DNA of 64,000 nt, from NCBI GenBank assembly GCA_017503735.1, contig JAFVSN010000053.1, forward strand, positions 1-64,000. Reading direction: 5' to 3'. Position numbers and translations under genes: made by a program. This DNA is from Lachnospiraceae bacterium (GTDB lineage: Bacteria; Bacillota; Clostridia; Lachnospirales; Lachnospiraceae). The notes under the pieces were generated by a model that saw only the letters and a program-made list of their open reading frames with translations, was not told the origin of the DNA and made no database searches. Shown here in pieces: positions 42,842 to 50,601 of the stretch. How positions within the stretch are numbered: the first letter of the stretch is position 1; each line of letters opens with the position of its first letter.

Positions 42842-43759
42842 ATGAGCTTAGATTTATTCAAAGAACGCCTCGCGGAAGCCAGAAAAGAAAAGGGATTTAC
42901 CCAGGCAGAACTTGCACGTCGTCTTGGCGTAACGGCACAGGCTGTATCGAAATGGGAGCGTGGCAATGCATACCCGGATATTGAATTGTTGGACGGACTG
43001 TTTACGGTGCTGGATTGCTCGCCGGACTATTTATTTCAATACGAAAAAGGTACAAAATCCTATGTGACACAGGATAATCCGCAGTACCGGGCGCAGATTG
43101 ATGCAGTGCTGTTAAAGGATGCACTGGAAATACGGTTTGGATGCAGGCTGGTGGAGTTATTTTTAGAGGAGCAGAAGCAGGGATTTCCGCAGATTCACGG
43201 CTTGCGGAAGGAGATGGCGGCAAAGTACGGCTTTTGTATTCCGACGATACGGCTGGCGGATGAGGCTACCTGTGCGCCGGAGGAATATAAGTTTATAATT
43301 TACGGTAAGGAAGTGGCTTGCGGAAGAGTAGTTCCGGGGAAGTATTTTGCGGTAAATCAAAAGGCGCGAAGTGAAGGGGATATAGAGGTGACGGAGCCTG
43401 TTTGGAAGTTGCCGGGAATATGGACAGAGCAGGAAAAGGATGCGGTTTCGCCCCTTTGTTTTATGATGATTCACTTAGAACAGTGCATTATGGAGCATTT
43501 GCGGTCGTTGTTTCACTGTCAGATGGTGGCGGAGCTGGTGGAAACGGTGGAACGGAAGTATCCGAAGGTGGTACAGGGTGTGGTGCCGGAAAGAGTGTCC
43601 TATTCTTTCTTGAAGAGGGTACTTCTGGTGTTGCTTTGTGAGAAGAAGCAGCCGATTCATCCGCTACATCGAATCATTGAGCTGTTAGATGAGATGATAG
43701 ACGAGAAGCTGACGGTAACGGAGGCTGCGGAACGGGTGGCGAAAGCATTGGGAGCGTAG
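42842..43759 (+). CDS. XRE family transcriptional regulator
   Basis: A 305-residue protein with an N-terminal Cro/C1-type HTH (LAEARKEKGFTQAELARRLG then VTAQAVSKWERGNAYPDIEL) and a large C-terminal region of about 230 residues that is not recognised. That region includes a stretch with an FHIA-like membrane-free pattern (LRKEMAAKYGFCIPTIRLAD, FIIYGKEVACGRVVPGKYFA) recalling the linker domain of FlhA-type proteins; this resemblance is weak. The start at 42842 follows AAAGGAG. Ligand and targets unknown. Confidence 0.8.
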   Translation: MSLDLFKERLAEARKEKGFTQAELARRLGVTAQAVSKWERGNAYPDIELLDGLFTVLDCSPDYLFQYEKGTKSYVTQDNPQYRAQIDAVLLKDALEIRFGCRLVELFLEEQKQGFPQIHGLRKEMAAKYGFCIPTIRLADEATCAPEEYKFIIYGKEVACGRVVPGKYFAVNQKARSEGDIEVTEPVWKLPGIWTEQEKDAVSPLCFMMIHLEQCIMEHLRSLFHCQMVAELVETVERKYPKVVQGVVPERVSYSFLKRVLLVLLCEKKQPIHPLHRIIELLDEMIDEKLTVTEAAERVAKALGA

Positions 43760-43900
43760 AGAAAGCAACGGGTGAGGATTGACGTGGAAAAACGCGTAGG
43801 TGATTTTTGAAAAATGATTGAAATCTATTGTGATATTTTATCCTGTAACTTCGTTTTATGAATAGAAAGGCCTTTCGAAACAGAAACAGGAGGAATGAGT

Positions 43901-44371
43901 TTGGATACGAAGGAGTATGAGCGTTTGACCACACTTTTCTTGGACTGTATTTACCGGGTGGCATGGAACGGATGCCGGAATTATGCGGATACGGAGGATG
44001 TGGTTCAAAATACGTTTTTGAAGCTATTAGAGCGGAGCGAAGGGTTCCCGGAGGATGTCCAGGCGAAGTACTGGTTGATTCGGGTGGCCATGAATGAATG
44101 TAAAAGCTTATGGAGAGCACCGTGGAGACAACGGGTAACTTCTACGGAGGAGTTATTTTCCGAACCGGCTTTTGAAACACCGGAACAGAGTGATTTATAT
44201 TACGCGGTACGGGAACTTCCTGTAAAATACCGGCAGGTGGTGCATTTATATTATTTTGAAGACTTCAGCGTAAAAGAAATTGCCGGGATTCTTACGCTTT
44301 CCGAGACCGCAGTCCAAACGAGATTGCTCCGGGCAAGACAGAAATTGAAGGAAAAGTTAAGGGAGGCATGA
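43901..44371 (+). CDS. RNA polymerase sigma factor, ECF / sigma-70 family
   Basis: A 156-residue extracytoplasmic-function sigma factor. Region 2 is visible as NYADTEDVVQNTFLKLL and region 4 as PVKYRQVVHLYYFEDFSVKE with IAGILTLSETAVQTRLLRAR. The start is a TTG at 43901, because AGGAGG (43888-43893) is 7 nt upstream; the in-frame ATG at 43895 is only one base from that ribosome site. It is followed after 6 bases by a gene for a membrane protein that is the likely anti-sigma factor. Confidence 0.88.
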   Translation: MDTKEYERLTTLFLDCIYRVAWNGCRNYADTEDVVQNTFLKLLERSEGFPEDVQAKYWLIRVAMNECKSLWRAPWRQRVTSTEELFSEPAFETPEQSDLYYAVRELPVKYRQVVHLYYFEDFSVKEIAGILTLSETAVQTRLLRARQKLKEKLREA

Positions 44372-44377
44372 AGCGGT

Positions 44378-44968
44378 ATGAAGGATGAAATAACAATAAA
44401 AAAAGAATATAAAGAAGTATTTACAAAACTGTATGCGCCGGAGAATTTGCGCCGGAAGATACGGGAGTTATCAGATGAGGGGATACGGAAGAAAAAAGCG
44501 CCTTTGATGAGGAAGCTTGCCATTGCCGCAGCGGTAATTATTGCGTTGTTTTTGGGAAGCAACGGAATTGTGTATGCATCCACCGGGAAGACCTGGATGG
44601 GGTATTTAATTAAACCGGGAACCGAGGAGTGGGTAAAGCTCGGAACGGTGCAAAATAAAAGAGAAGCATGCCGGATTCCGAAGGAAACACTGGAACAAAT
44701 GTCCAATGCCGAACTGATAGAAGCGATATTGGATTATCCGTTTTTGGTGGATCTTTTCTTGTCCGGGAAGCCAGGAGAGCCATCTCGTACTGCTGTGAAA
44801 AGTGTTTATGAGGGCTGCGATGCGCTACGGGAGTTGTTATCCAGGCGTGACGGAGAAGAGGCACTCAGAACTTTTTGGGAAGAACGTACGAAAAAAACGC
44901 CTGTAACCGCCAGGGAAGAAGTTGAGAATGATGCTATCGGAGCTTTGCTTAAGGAGTTGTGCGAGTAA
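44378..44968 (+). CDS. Putative anti-sigma factor, single-pass membrane protein
   Basis: A 196-residue protein with a charged cytoplasmic N-terminus (about 45 residues, rich in Lys/Arg/Glu), one membrane segment (LAIAAAVIIALFLGSNGIVYA, about residues 47-67) and an extracellular domain of about 125 residues. It starts 6 bases after the ECF sigma gene, and this size, topology and coupling are typical of anti-sigma partners in Clostridia. No zinc-binding anti-sigma Cys/His motif is seen, so the assignment rests on context. Confidence 0.6.
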   Translation: MKDEITIKKEYKEVFTKLYAPENLRRKIRELSDEGIRKKKAPLMRKLAIAAAVIIALFLGSNGIVYASTGKTWMGYLIKPGTEEWVKLGTVQNKREACRIPKETLEQMSNAELIEAILDYPFLVDLFLSGKPGEPSRTAVKSVYEGCDALRELLSRRDGEEALRTFWEERTKKTPVTAREEVENDAIGALLKELCE

Positions 44969-44994
44969 GAGATGTTTAAGCGGAAAAAAATAAA

Positions 44995-45017
44995 GGGGAA
45001 CTCACTTGTAGTTCCCC
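44995..45017. terminator. Hairpin after the anti-sigma gene
   Basis: GGGGAACT / AGTTCCCC with a 7-nt loop; an outer AAGCG/CGCTT pairing (44978/45018) extends it. There is no T run on the plus side, but an A-rich run precedes it, so it may terminate minus-strand transcription better. Confidence 0.55.
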
Positions 45018-45097
45018 TCGCTTGAAAAACGATACGGATGCCCCACTCGTGAGCACCTTTCTTGTATCTTTATATTAGCACAAGGTTTTTGATTTGT

Positions 45098-45232
45098 CTA
45101 TCTGTTTGCTAGAGCATTTTCTAAAAATGTTGTTAGAGATTTTAAATCAGTAAAGTGATATGTATTAAGTAATTTTTGAATTTCATCCACCAGTTGCTGC
45201 TTAGAGTCGAGTTCGGACTGTAATTGTATATT
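45098..45232 (-). pseudogene. Possible gene remnant (C-terminal fragment)
   Basis: A minus-strand frame of about 44 codons runs between stops at 45235 and 45098. It reads like a protein end (LDSKQQLVDEIQKLLNTY, then DLKSLTTFLENALANR), helical and low in rare codons, but it has no start codon or ribosome site. The rest of the 343-base stretch from 44969 to 45311 holds only the hairpin above and the Nudix promoter. Confidence 0.3.
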
Positions 45233-45244
45233 TTATAATTCCAC

Positions 45245-45275
45245 TTGACCTTGCCCCGAGGGCAAGGATTATAAT
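45245..45275 (+). promoter_or_regulatory. MerR-type promoter of the Nudix gene
   Basis: TTGACC (45245-45250) and TATAAT (45270-45275) are separated by 19 bases, two more than normal. The spacer holds a perfect palindrome, CCTTGCCC-CGA-GGGCAAGG (45249-45267). An overlong spacer with a central dyad is the hallmark of MerR-family activated promoters. Confidence 0.75.
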
Positions 45276-45311
45276 TGTCTCATCGAAAGGATAAAGCGGA
45301 GGAAACAGAAG

Positions 45312-45773
45312 ATGGGACAGAGTCGGGATTATATACGCTGGTTGCGTGGTAAGGTCGGACATGAGAAAGTTATACTGGTTTTCGCAGGCGGTTGTATGTT
45401 TAACGAAAAAGGAGAGGTGCTTCTTCAACGGCGTGGAGACAGCAACAAGTGGGGATTCCCCGGTGGAGCAATCGAATTGGGAGAAACGCCGGAGATGGCA
45501 GCAATTAGAGAAGCTAGAGAAGAAACCGGACTGGATGTAGAGGTAGGTCGATTCATAGGCCTTTATACGGATTGTGATATGCGCTATCCAAATGGTGATA
45601 TGGCACAAAGTATTCTTGTTGCATATGAATTGAATATTGTGGGAGGAGAACTTTATTGTGATAAGAAAGAAACACTGGAGTTGCAATGGTTTTCTCAGGA
45701 GAACATGCCGGAGCTGTTTTGTAAGCAACACGAAGATCTGTTAAACGATATCAGGTGCAGAAGAGAGAACTAG
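45312..45773 (+). CDS. Nudix hydrolase
   Basis: A 153-residue Nudix-fold pyrophosphohydrolase. The Nudix box is complete: GGAIELGETPEMAAIREA then REETGLD (G-x5-E-x7-REUxEExGU). The substrate could be a nucleotide sugar, an oxidised nucleotide or another nucleoside diphosphate derivative. The start follows AAGCGGAGGAAACAG. The promoter upstream has MerR-family architecture, so expression is likely induced by a small molecule or stress. It is followed by its own terminator. Confidence 0.9.
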   Translation: MGQSRDYIRWLRGKVGHEKVILVFAGGCMFNEKGEVLLQRRGDSNKWGFPGGAIELGETPEMAAIREAREETGLDVEVGRFIGLYTDCDMRYPNGDMAQSILVAYELNIVGGELYCDKKETLELQWFSQENMPELFCKQHEDLLNDIRCRREN

Positions 45774-45818
45774 GTATTATAGGTTGTTCTTTACAGAAAT
45801 ATGGTTTTATGTTAAAAT

Positions 45819-45860
45819 ACAGCTTGTTATAGCTTTGGACTATAGCAAGCTGTTTGTTTT
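45819..45860 (+). terminator. Intrinsic terminator after the Nudix gene
   Basis: Stem ACAGCTTG-TATAG / CTATA-CAAGCTGT with a 7-nt loop, followed by TTGTTTT. Confidence 0.85.
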
Positions 45861-45949
45861 ATGTATTTTTCAATACAAGTATCTTGTTGTATACTTAGTA
45901 CATCAGAAGAACATAACAGGCAATAGAGCCTGACAGAAAGGAGATTTTT

Positions 45950-47227
45950 ATGAACTCTAATATCGAAACCAAATGTATCCACGAGGGCTGGAAGCCGAGC
46001 CAGGGTGAGCCGAGACAGCTTCCGATTTACCAGAGCACTACCTTTAAGTATGACACCAGTGATGCTATGGGTAAGCTCTTTGACTTAGAGGCAGACGGAT
46101 ATTTCTATACGAGACTGCAGAACCCGACCAACGATGCGGTTGCAGCAAAGATTTGCGCCATGGAGGGTGGTGTAGCGGCGATGCTGACTTCCTCCGGTCA
46201 GGCAGCAAATTTTTATGCGATTTTCAATATTTGTGAGGCGGGCGACCACTTTATTGCTTCCTCCTCTATTTACGGCGGTACCTACAACCTGTTCGGTGTT
46301 TCCATGAAGAAGATGGGCATTGAGTGTACTTTCGTTGACCAGACATTACCGGCAGAGGAACTTGAAAAGTACTTTAAGCCGAATACCAAGGCTGTGTTCG
46401 GTGAGACCATTACCAATCCGACGGTAGGCATTTTTGATTTTGAAAAGTTTGCGAAGCTGGCACATGACCATGGTGTTCCGCTTATCGTAGATAATACCTT
46501 TGCAACTCCGGTAAACTGCAGACCGTTTGAGTGGGGTGCGGATATCGTTACCCATTCCACTACCAAGTACATGGACGGTCATGGCGTTGCTGTTGGCGGC
46601 TGCATCGTAGACAGCGGTAACTTCGACTGGATGGCTCATGCAGAGAAATTCCCGGGGCTGACCACACCGGATGATTCTTACCATGGAATTACTTATGCGG
46701 AGCGTTTCGGTAAGGGCGCTTACATTACCAAGGCTACCGCACAGCTTATGAGAGACTTCGGTTCCATTCAGTCTCCGCAGAACGCATTTTATCTGAACTT
46801 AGGATTAGAGTCCCTGCACCTTCGTATGGAGCGTCACTGCCAGAATGCTCTGGCTGTGGCAAAGTTCTTAAAGGCACAGGAGAAGGTAGCTTGGGTTCAC
46901 TATGCGGATCTTGAAGGTGATGAGTACCATGAGCTTGCAAAGAAGTATTGTCCGAAGGGGACCTGTGGTGTTCTTGCGTTTGGTGTAAAGGGTGGAAGAG
47001 AGACTTCCATTAAGTTTATGGATTCCTTAAAGTTTGCGTCCATCGTTACTCATGTGGCAGATGCAAAGACTTGTCTTCTTCATCCGGCAAGCCATACCCA
47101 TCGTCAGCTCACCGACGAACAGCTTGAGGAAGCAGGTGTAGCAACTGACCTCATCCGTTTGTCTGTAGGTATTGAGAATGTGGAAGACCTGATTGCGGAT
47201 TTACAGCAGGCTTTGGATCGGATTTAA
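45950..47227 (+). CDS. metY: O-acetylhomoserine aminocarboxypropyltransferase (sulfhydrylase)
   Basis: A 425-residue PLP enzyme of the Cys/Met metabolism family. It makes homocysteine from O-acetylhomoserine and sulfide and may also act on O-acetylserine. Visible motifs are the N-terminal QSTTFKYD and LQNPTNDAVAAKI, the cofactor contact SSSIYGGTYNLF, DNTFATPVNC, and the Schiff-base Lys206 in THSTTKYMDGHG. The C-terminal SHTHRQL and RLSVGIENVEDLI are typical. AAAGGAG precedes the ATG. No SAM riboswitch or T-box is visible in the short leader. Confidence 0.95.
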   Translation: MNSNIETKCIHEGWKPSQGEPRQLPIYQSTTFKYDTSDAMGKLFDLEADGYFYTRLQNPTNDAVAAKICAMEGGVAAMLTSSGQAANFYAIFNICEAGDHFIASSSIYGGTYNLFGVSMKKMGIECTFVDQTLPAEELEKYFKPNTKAVFGETITNPTVGIFDFEKFAKLAHDHGVPLIVDNTFATPVNCRPFEWGADIVTHSTTKYMDGHGVAVGGCIVDSGNFDWMAHAEKFPGLTTPDDSYHGITYAERFGKGAYITKATAQLMRDFGSIQSPQNAFYLNLGLESLHLRMERHCQNALAVAKFLKAQEKVAWVHYADLEGDEYHELAKKYCPKGTCGVLAFGVKGGRETSIKFMDSLKFASIVTHVADAKTCLLHPASHTHRQLTDEQLEEAGVATDLIRLSVGIENVEDLIADLQQALDRI

Positions 47228-47254
47228 TATTTGATTGAAACTAATAGTATGATG

Positions 47255-47299
47255 AAAGAACCAACTTTGGTACGAACTCGGTCAAGGTTGGTTCTTTTT
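47255..47299 (+). terminator. Intrinsic terminator after metY
   Basis: Stem AAAGAACCAAC / GTTGGTTCTTT with a 21-nt loop that has its own weak pairing, then TTTTTA. Confidence 0.85.
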
Positions 47300-47379
47300 A
47301 TGGTCTGTTTATAACCTTGAATAAATTGTTCAGAATGTTCAGATTAGGAATGTGAGAAGGAAAACAAAATAAAAGTGCC

Positions 47380-47408
47380 TTGATATTTTGGTGAATGAGT
47401 GTTATAAT
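47380..47408 (+). promoter_or_regulatory. Sigma-A promoter for hicAB
   Basis: TTGATA (47380-47385), 17-base spacer, TATAAT (47403-47408), about 50 bases before hicA. Confidence 0.7.
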
Positions 47409-47458
47409 AAAAAGTAACTAGATAATAGTTGCAAAAAACGGAAAGGATAAGGTGGATA

Positions 47459-47719
47459 GTGCCAAAGAAAAAGGAGTTAATTGAGAAGTTATGTAGAAAG
47501 CCGGCTCCGAAGAATTTTACAAAACGGGAGTTGGACACTTTAATGGGGAAATGTGATTGTACAAAGTTTTCGGGAGGACGAGGTTCCGGAATCGGATTTG
47601 TGCATAATAAGACAAAGCGGATATTACAGTTTGATGAACCGCATCCGGGGAATGAGTTGTATGGTTACCAAGTGAAAAAAACAATACAATTTTTAAAGGA
47701 TATCGGAGAGGTAAAATAA
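47459..47719 (+). CDS. hicA: HicA family toxin (type II toxin-antitoxin)
   Basis: An 86-residue protein of the HicA/YcfA double-stranded-RNA-binding-like family, whose members are mRNA interferases. Recognisable blocks are PAPKNFTKRELDTLMGKC, FSGGRGSGIGFVHNK and FDEPHPGNELYGYQVKKTI. In classical HicA the glycine-rich loop reads GSH with a catalytic His; here the position is Gly, although a His follows four residues later (GFVHN). It starts with GTG at 47459, with AAGGTGG 5-6 nt upstream. hicB follows 1 base after the stop. Confidence 0.82.
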   Translation: MPKKKELIEKLCRKPAPKNFTKRELDTLMGKCDCTKFSGGRGSGIGFVHNKTKRILQFDEPHPGNELYGYQVKKTIQFLKDIGEVK

Positions 47720-47720
47720 T

Positions 47721-48104
47721 ATGAATGGAGTGAAGATTATGAATTCAATGCTAGAGTATAAGGGATATCATGCTACAATTGAATTTGACGCAGATGATGA
47801 CATTTTTGTTGGGAAGGTGTTTGGTATCGCGGATTCTTTGAATTTTCATGGAAGTTCTATTCCTGAATTGAAAGAGATGTTTGAACAGTGCATTGATAAT
47901 TATTTAGATTTTTGTGAAAAGATAGGGAAGGTTCCAGAAAAGGAGTTTAAAGGAAGTTTCAATGTTAGAATATCGCCGGAACTTCACAGAAAGGCGGCAT
48001 TGGCGGCAGCAAATCAAAAGATAACATTAAACCAATATATTGTGAACGCAATTACGGAATCTTTTGAAAAGGTTTCGAAACCGGAAAATGTAGTACAGGT
48101 TTGA
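47721..48104 (+). CDS. hicB: HicB family antitoxin
   Basis: A 127-residue antitoxin. The N-terminal degenerate RNase H-like HicB domain is seen in LEYKGYHATIEFDADDDIFV then GKVFGIADSLNFHG. The C-terminal ribbon-helix-helix DNA-binding domain is FNVRISPELHRKAALAAANQ then KITLNQYIVNAIT. It neutralises HicA and probably represses the operon. The start at 47721 has GGAGAGG 9 nt upstream; an alternative ATG at 47739 also has a GGAG and would remove six residues. Confidence 0.85.
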   Translation: MNGVKIMNSMLEYKGYHATIEFDADDDIFVGKVFGIADSLNFHGSSIPELKEMFEQCIDNYLDFCEKIGKVPEKEFKGSFNVRISPELHRKAALAAANQKITLNQYIVNAITESFEKVSKPENVVQV

Positions 48105-48112
48105 ATTTTATC

Positions 48113-48142
48113 AGACACGGTGATAAGCCGTGTCTTTTTTTG
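48113..48142 (+). terminator. Intrinsic terminator after hicAB
   Basis: Perfect stem AGACACGG / CCGTGTCT with a 7-nt loop, then seven T residues. Confidence 0.88.
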
Positions 48143-48205
48143 TATGGAAATCATAGGTTTCGGACATACTGTTACCAAAAAACAGGAGGGAAACGGCAAC
48201 GAAAC

Positions 48206-48958
48206 ATGAATCATAACAGAATCGATCATAACAAGGCAGAAGACGTAAACAATACAGATAATAAGAAAAACAATTCCACTGATGACAGAGCAGAAAAGAG
48301 AGAAGCAGAGAAACAACGGGATGAAAAAATCTCCGAATACGGACAGACGGTTTTAAATACGGAGGAACCGGGGAAACGGATTCATTTACTGTCCATCATC
48401 GGAGAAATCGAAGGCCATGAATGTGCCAACCAGAATATGAAGACCACAAAGTATGAGCATGTACTTCCGCAACTGGCGCAGATTGAAGATGATAAGAATA
48501 TCGGAGGACTATTGATTTTACTCAATACGGTAGGCGGTGATGTGGAGAGCGGTCTTGCTATTGCGGAAATGATTGCTTCTTTAAGTAAACCGACGGTGTC
48601 GCTGGTGCTTGGCGGCGGTCATTCCATCGGCGTCCCGCTTGCGGTGTCTACGGATTATTCCTTTATCGTTCCCACAGGAACCATGATTGTACATCCGGTA
48701 CGTATGAGTGGTATGGTCATCGGAGCTCCCCAGACGTATGAATATTTTCGCCGAATTCAGGACCGTATCACCGGATTTGTGGCATCCCACAGTAAGGTAA
48801 AGAAAGAGCGCATCGAAGAAATGATGTTAAAGGAAGGGGAATTAACCAAGGATTTGGGAACGATTTTGGTTGGAGAAGACGCGGTAAGGGAAGGTTTTAT
48901 CGACGAAGTAGGCGGCATACAGGCGGCGATGAAAAAAATAAAGGAAATGATGGGATAA
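48206..48958 (+). CDS. ClpP-like serine protease (TepA/YmfB family)
   Basis: A 250-residue ClpP-class protease. After a charged, Asn/Asp/Lys-rich N-terminal tail of about 45 residues, the ClpP fold begins (IHLLSIIGEIEGHE). The nucleophile is Ser140 in GGGHSIGVPLAVS and the His is in GTMIVHPVRMSG. In Bacillus the relative TepA was linked to protein translocation and later to degradation of spore proteins, and it lies near spoIIIE. An ftsK gene is 6 kb downstream here. The ATG at 48206 is 15 nt from AGGAGGG, an unusually long distance, so a nearer non-standard start cannot be excluded. Confidence 0.85.
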   Translation: MNHNRIDHNKAEDVNNTDNKKNNSTDDRAEKREAEKQRDEKISEYGQTVLNTEEPGKRIHLLSIIGEIEGHECANQNMKTTKYEHVLPQLAQIEDDKNIGGLLILLNTVGGDVESGLAIAEMIASLSKPTVSLVLGGGHSIGVPLAVSTDYSFIVPTGTMIVHPVRMSGMVIGAPQTYEYFRRIQDRITGFVASHSKVKKERIEEMMLKEGELTKDLGTILVGEDAVREGFIDEVGGIQAAMKKIKEMMG

Positions 48959-48963
48959 ATCAA

Positions 48964-48999
48964 AGAGTGTCATGTTGAAAAATATGGCACTCTTATTTT
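48964..48999 (+). terminator. Intrinsic terminator after the ClpP-like gene
   Basis: Stem AGAGTG-CAT / ATG-CACTCT with a T-rich tail (TATTTTG). Confidence 0.75.
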
Positions 49000-49041
49000 G
49001 TGAGAAAATGAAGGTTAATAAGGAAATTTGAATTATTTGTA

Positions 49042-49070
49042 TTGACGCAGAAGGAAGAATGGGATATAAT
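49042..49070 (+). promoter_or_regulatory. Sigma-A promoter for the esterase gene
   Basis: TTGACG (49042-49047), 17-base spacer, TATAAT (49065-49070). Confidence 0.7.
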
Positions 49071-49142
49071 TGACATCGAGTAAGTTTGAATTCTAAGAAA
49101 CAACGCGAAGCGGATTGTTTCACGGAAAGAAGGGGAAGAAAA

Positions 49143-50276
49143 ATGAGAAGAATTTTAAAAAGAAGTATCGTTGTTTTAGGCGTATGCGGTATGTTGTTCG
49201 GACTTATGGCATGTGGGAATGAGGCGGACACGGATGTGAAACCGACCACGGAAGTAAGTGATACCGCCACTACGGATGCGGACACAACAGTAACGCCGGA
49301 GGCGACAGTAACCCCGGAGGCAACCGCGACACCGGAACCGACGGCAACACCGAAACCGACCGTGACACCGAGACCGACGGCGACACCGGTGCCGGTATTT
49401 GCAGGAGAAGCATGGTTTGAGTTTGGAGAGGGAGAACCGATGAAAGAATTGATGACAGAAGTATCTGTTAAGGCACCGACGGAATATTTGAATATGAAAT
49501 CGGAGGTAACATACGGAGAGATTATCACTACCACCTATTATTCCACCACCTGCGGAAGAGATAAGAATGTGATTATCGCACTTCCGGCAGGGTACACGGA
49601 AGAAAAGGAATATCCGGTAACTTATGTGTTGCACGGTGTGGGTGGTTCGGAAAAGGATATGATCGGAAACGGTAGCAGCGGTGTCCGTGTAATTGCGGCC
49701 AATCTGGCGGCAAAGGGCGAAGCAGAAGAGATGATTTTAGTGTTTCCGAACATGTTTTCCAGTGCCACAAAACCAAGCTTTACCGCAATTGACCATGAGA
49801 ATATGGCTGCCTACGATAATTTTGTAAATGATATGGCAAATGATTTGATGCCATTTATAAAAGATAATTATTCTGTAGCTACGGGTCGCGAGAATACGGC
49901 AGTTGTGGGCTTTTCCATGGGAGGCCGTGAGTCTCTTTGTCTCGGATTTTCCAGACCGGATTTATTCGGTTATGTGGGAGCTATCGCTCCGGCACCGGGA
50001 CTTACACCGGGAAAGGATATGTTCCTTGACCATATCGGAACCTTCAAGGAAGACGAGCTTGTATTTGAAAAAGAGAGTCCGTTTCTGCTTATGATTTGCA
50101 GCGGCGACAAGGATAGTGTAGTAGGCAAGTTCCCGCTTAGTTATCACAATATTCTGACCACCAATGAAGTAAGTCATATCTGGTGGGAGATTCCGGGTTC
50201 CAATCACGGCGACCCTGCAATTTCCAGCGGGTTGTATAATTTCTGTAAGGCTGCTTTTCAAAAGAATGCGGAGTAG
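49143..50276 (+). CDS. Esterase lipoprotein (alpha/beta hydrolase, putative esterase family)
   Basis: A 377-residue surface lipoprotein: signal with lipobox GLMACG (predicted lipidated Cys21), then a long Thr-Pro repeat linker (about residues 38-82, units like TPEATATPEPT), then an esterase-D-like alpha/beta hydrolase. The nucleophile is Ser258 in VGFSMGGRE, the oxyanion region is VTYVLHGVGG, the acid is probably in CSGDKDS, and the His is in GSNHGD. The family includes feruloyl and acetylxylan esterases, so a role in plant polysaccharide de-esterification is plausible. The start follows AAGGGG; upstream in-frame codons lack a ribosome site. Confidence 0.88.
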   Translation: MRRILKRSIVVLGVCGMLFGLMACGNEADTDVKPTTEVSDTATTDADTTVTPEATVTPEATATPEPTATPKPTVTPRPTATPVPVFAGEAWFEFGEGEPMKELMTEVSVKAPTEYLNMKSEVTYGEIITTTYYSTTCGRDKNVIIALPAGYTEEKEYPVTYVLHGVGGSEKDMIGNGSSGVRVIAANLAAKGEAEEMILVFPNMFSSATKPSFTAIDHENMAAYDNFVNDMANDLMPFIKDNYSVATGRENTAVVGFSMGGRESLCLGFSRPDLFGYVGAIAPAPGLTPGKDMFLDHIGTFKEDELVFEKESPFLLMICSGDKDSVVGKFPLSYHNILTTNEVSHIWWEIPGSNHGDPAISSGLYNFCKAAFQKNAE

Positions 50277-50317
50277 AGATTCAGAAAATAACGGAATAAA
50301 GAATTTATTTTTAGGGA

Positions 50318-50346
50318 TTGACAAGATATGACAGTAAGACTATAAT
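50318..50346 (+). promoter_or_regulatory. Strong promoter of the ABC exporter leader
   Basis: TTGACA (50318-50323), 17-base spacer, TATAAT (50341-50346): a consensus sigma-A promoter. The leader to the first ABC gene is about 250 bases. Confidence 0.88.
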
Positions 50347-50410
50347 ACAACTGTTGTTAAGAAAAGGAAATCGGTAAGACCGAAATATGAAAGAAAGTGA
50401 GGAATGCGAT

Positions 50411-50506
50411 ATGAACAACAAAGGAATGATGCTTGTAACCGTAACAAACGAATATAGTTTATTTGTGCAAAGAACATATGGTATTACCTCATCTTGCCCG
50501 CAATAA
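50411..50506 (+). CDS. Leader peptide of the heterodimeric ABC exporter (31 aa)
   Basis: A short frame (MNNKGMMLVTVTNEYSLFVQ...) begins 8 nt after a GAGG ribosome site and ends in CPQ-stop, 30 bases before an intrinsic terminator. It has no membrane helix. Its codons 24-28 contain GGTATTACCTCAT, which can pair with the 5' half of the terminator. This is the layout of Bacillus bmrB, a leader peptide controlling bmrCD by ribosome-mediated attenuation. A second frame starting at 50404 (17 codons) overlaps it and cannot be excluded. Confidence 0.65.
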   Translation: MNNKGMMLVTVTNEYSLFVQRTYGITSSCPQ

Positions 50507-50550
50507 AGAACGAGTATTTTATATGCGAATACATGAGACCCTGTAATGCT
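50480..50550 (+). promoter_or_regulatory. Candidate antiterminator helix in the exporter leader
   Basis: GGTATTACCTCAT (50480-50492) can pair with ATGAG (50533-50537) and GTAATGCT (50543-50550), giving 5 plus 8 pairs (two G-U) around a 5-nt bulge. The 3' partner is the 5' half of the terminator, so the two structures exclude each other. Confidence 0.55.
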
Positions 50551-50573
50551 GTAGCACTACGGGGTCTTTTTTT
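50536..50573 (+). terminator. Attenuator terminator before the ABC exporter genes
   Basis: Stem AGACCC-GTA-TGCT / AGCA-TAC-GGGTCT, 2-nt loop, followed by seven T residues. It ends 28 bases before the first exporter gene. Confidence 0.88.
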
Positions 50574-50601
50574 GTAGGCAAAATGAGGTTTAGGAGGAGT
50601 T

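Noticed and set aside
43844-43849. TGTAAC as an ECF sigma -35 box for autoregulation of the sigma gene
   Set aside because: No CGT-type -10 element occurs at a suitable distance.
45790-45818. TTTACA-17-TAAAAT as a promoter
   Set aside because: Its start point would fall inside the Nudix gene terminator hairpin, so it is probably a chance match.
45860-45949. SAM riboswitch or T-box before metY
   Set aside because: The leader is under 60 bases with no box motifs and no terminator between promoter and start codon.
49280-49395. Short direct repeats as a CRISPR or minisatellite locus
   Set aside because: They encode the in-frame Thr-Pro linker of the esterase lipoprotein and have no spacers.
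50404-50457. A 17-codon ORF (from ATG 50404) as the main leader peptide
   Set aside because: Its start is only a few bases from the GAGG, and it stops before the antiterminator segment; kept only as an alternative to the 31-codon frame.
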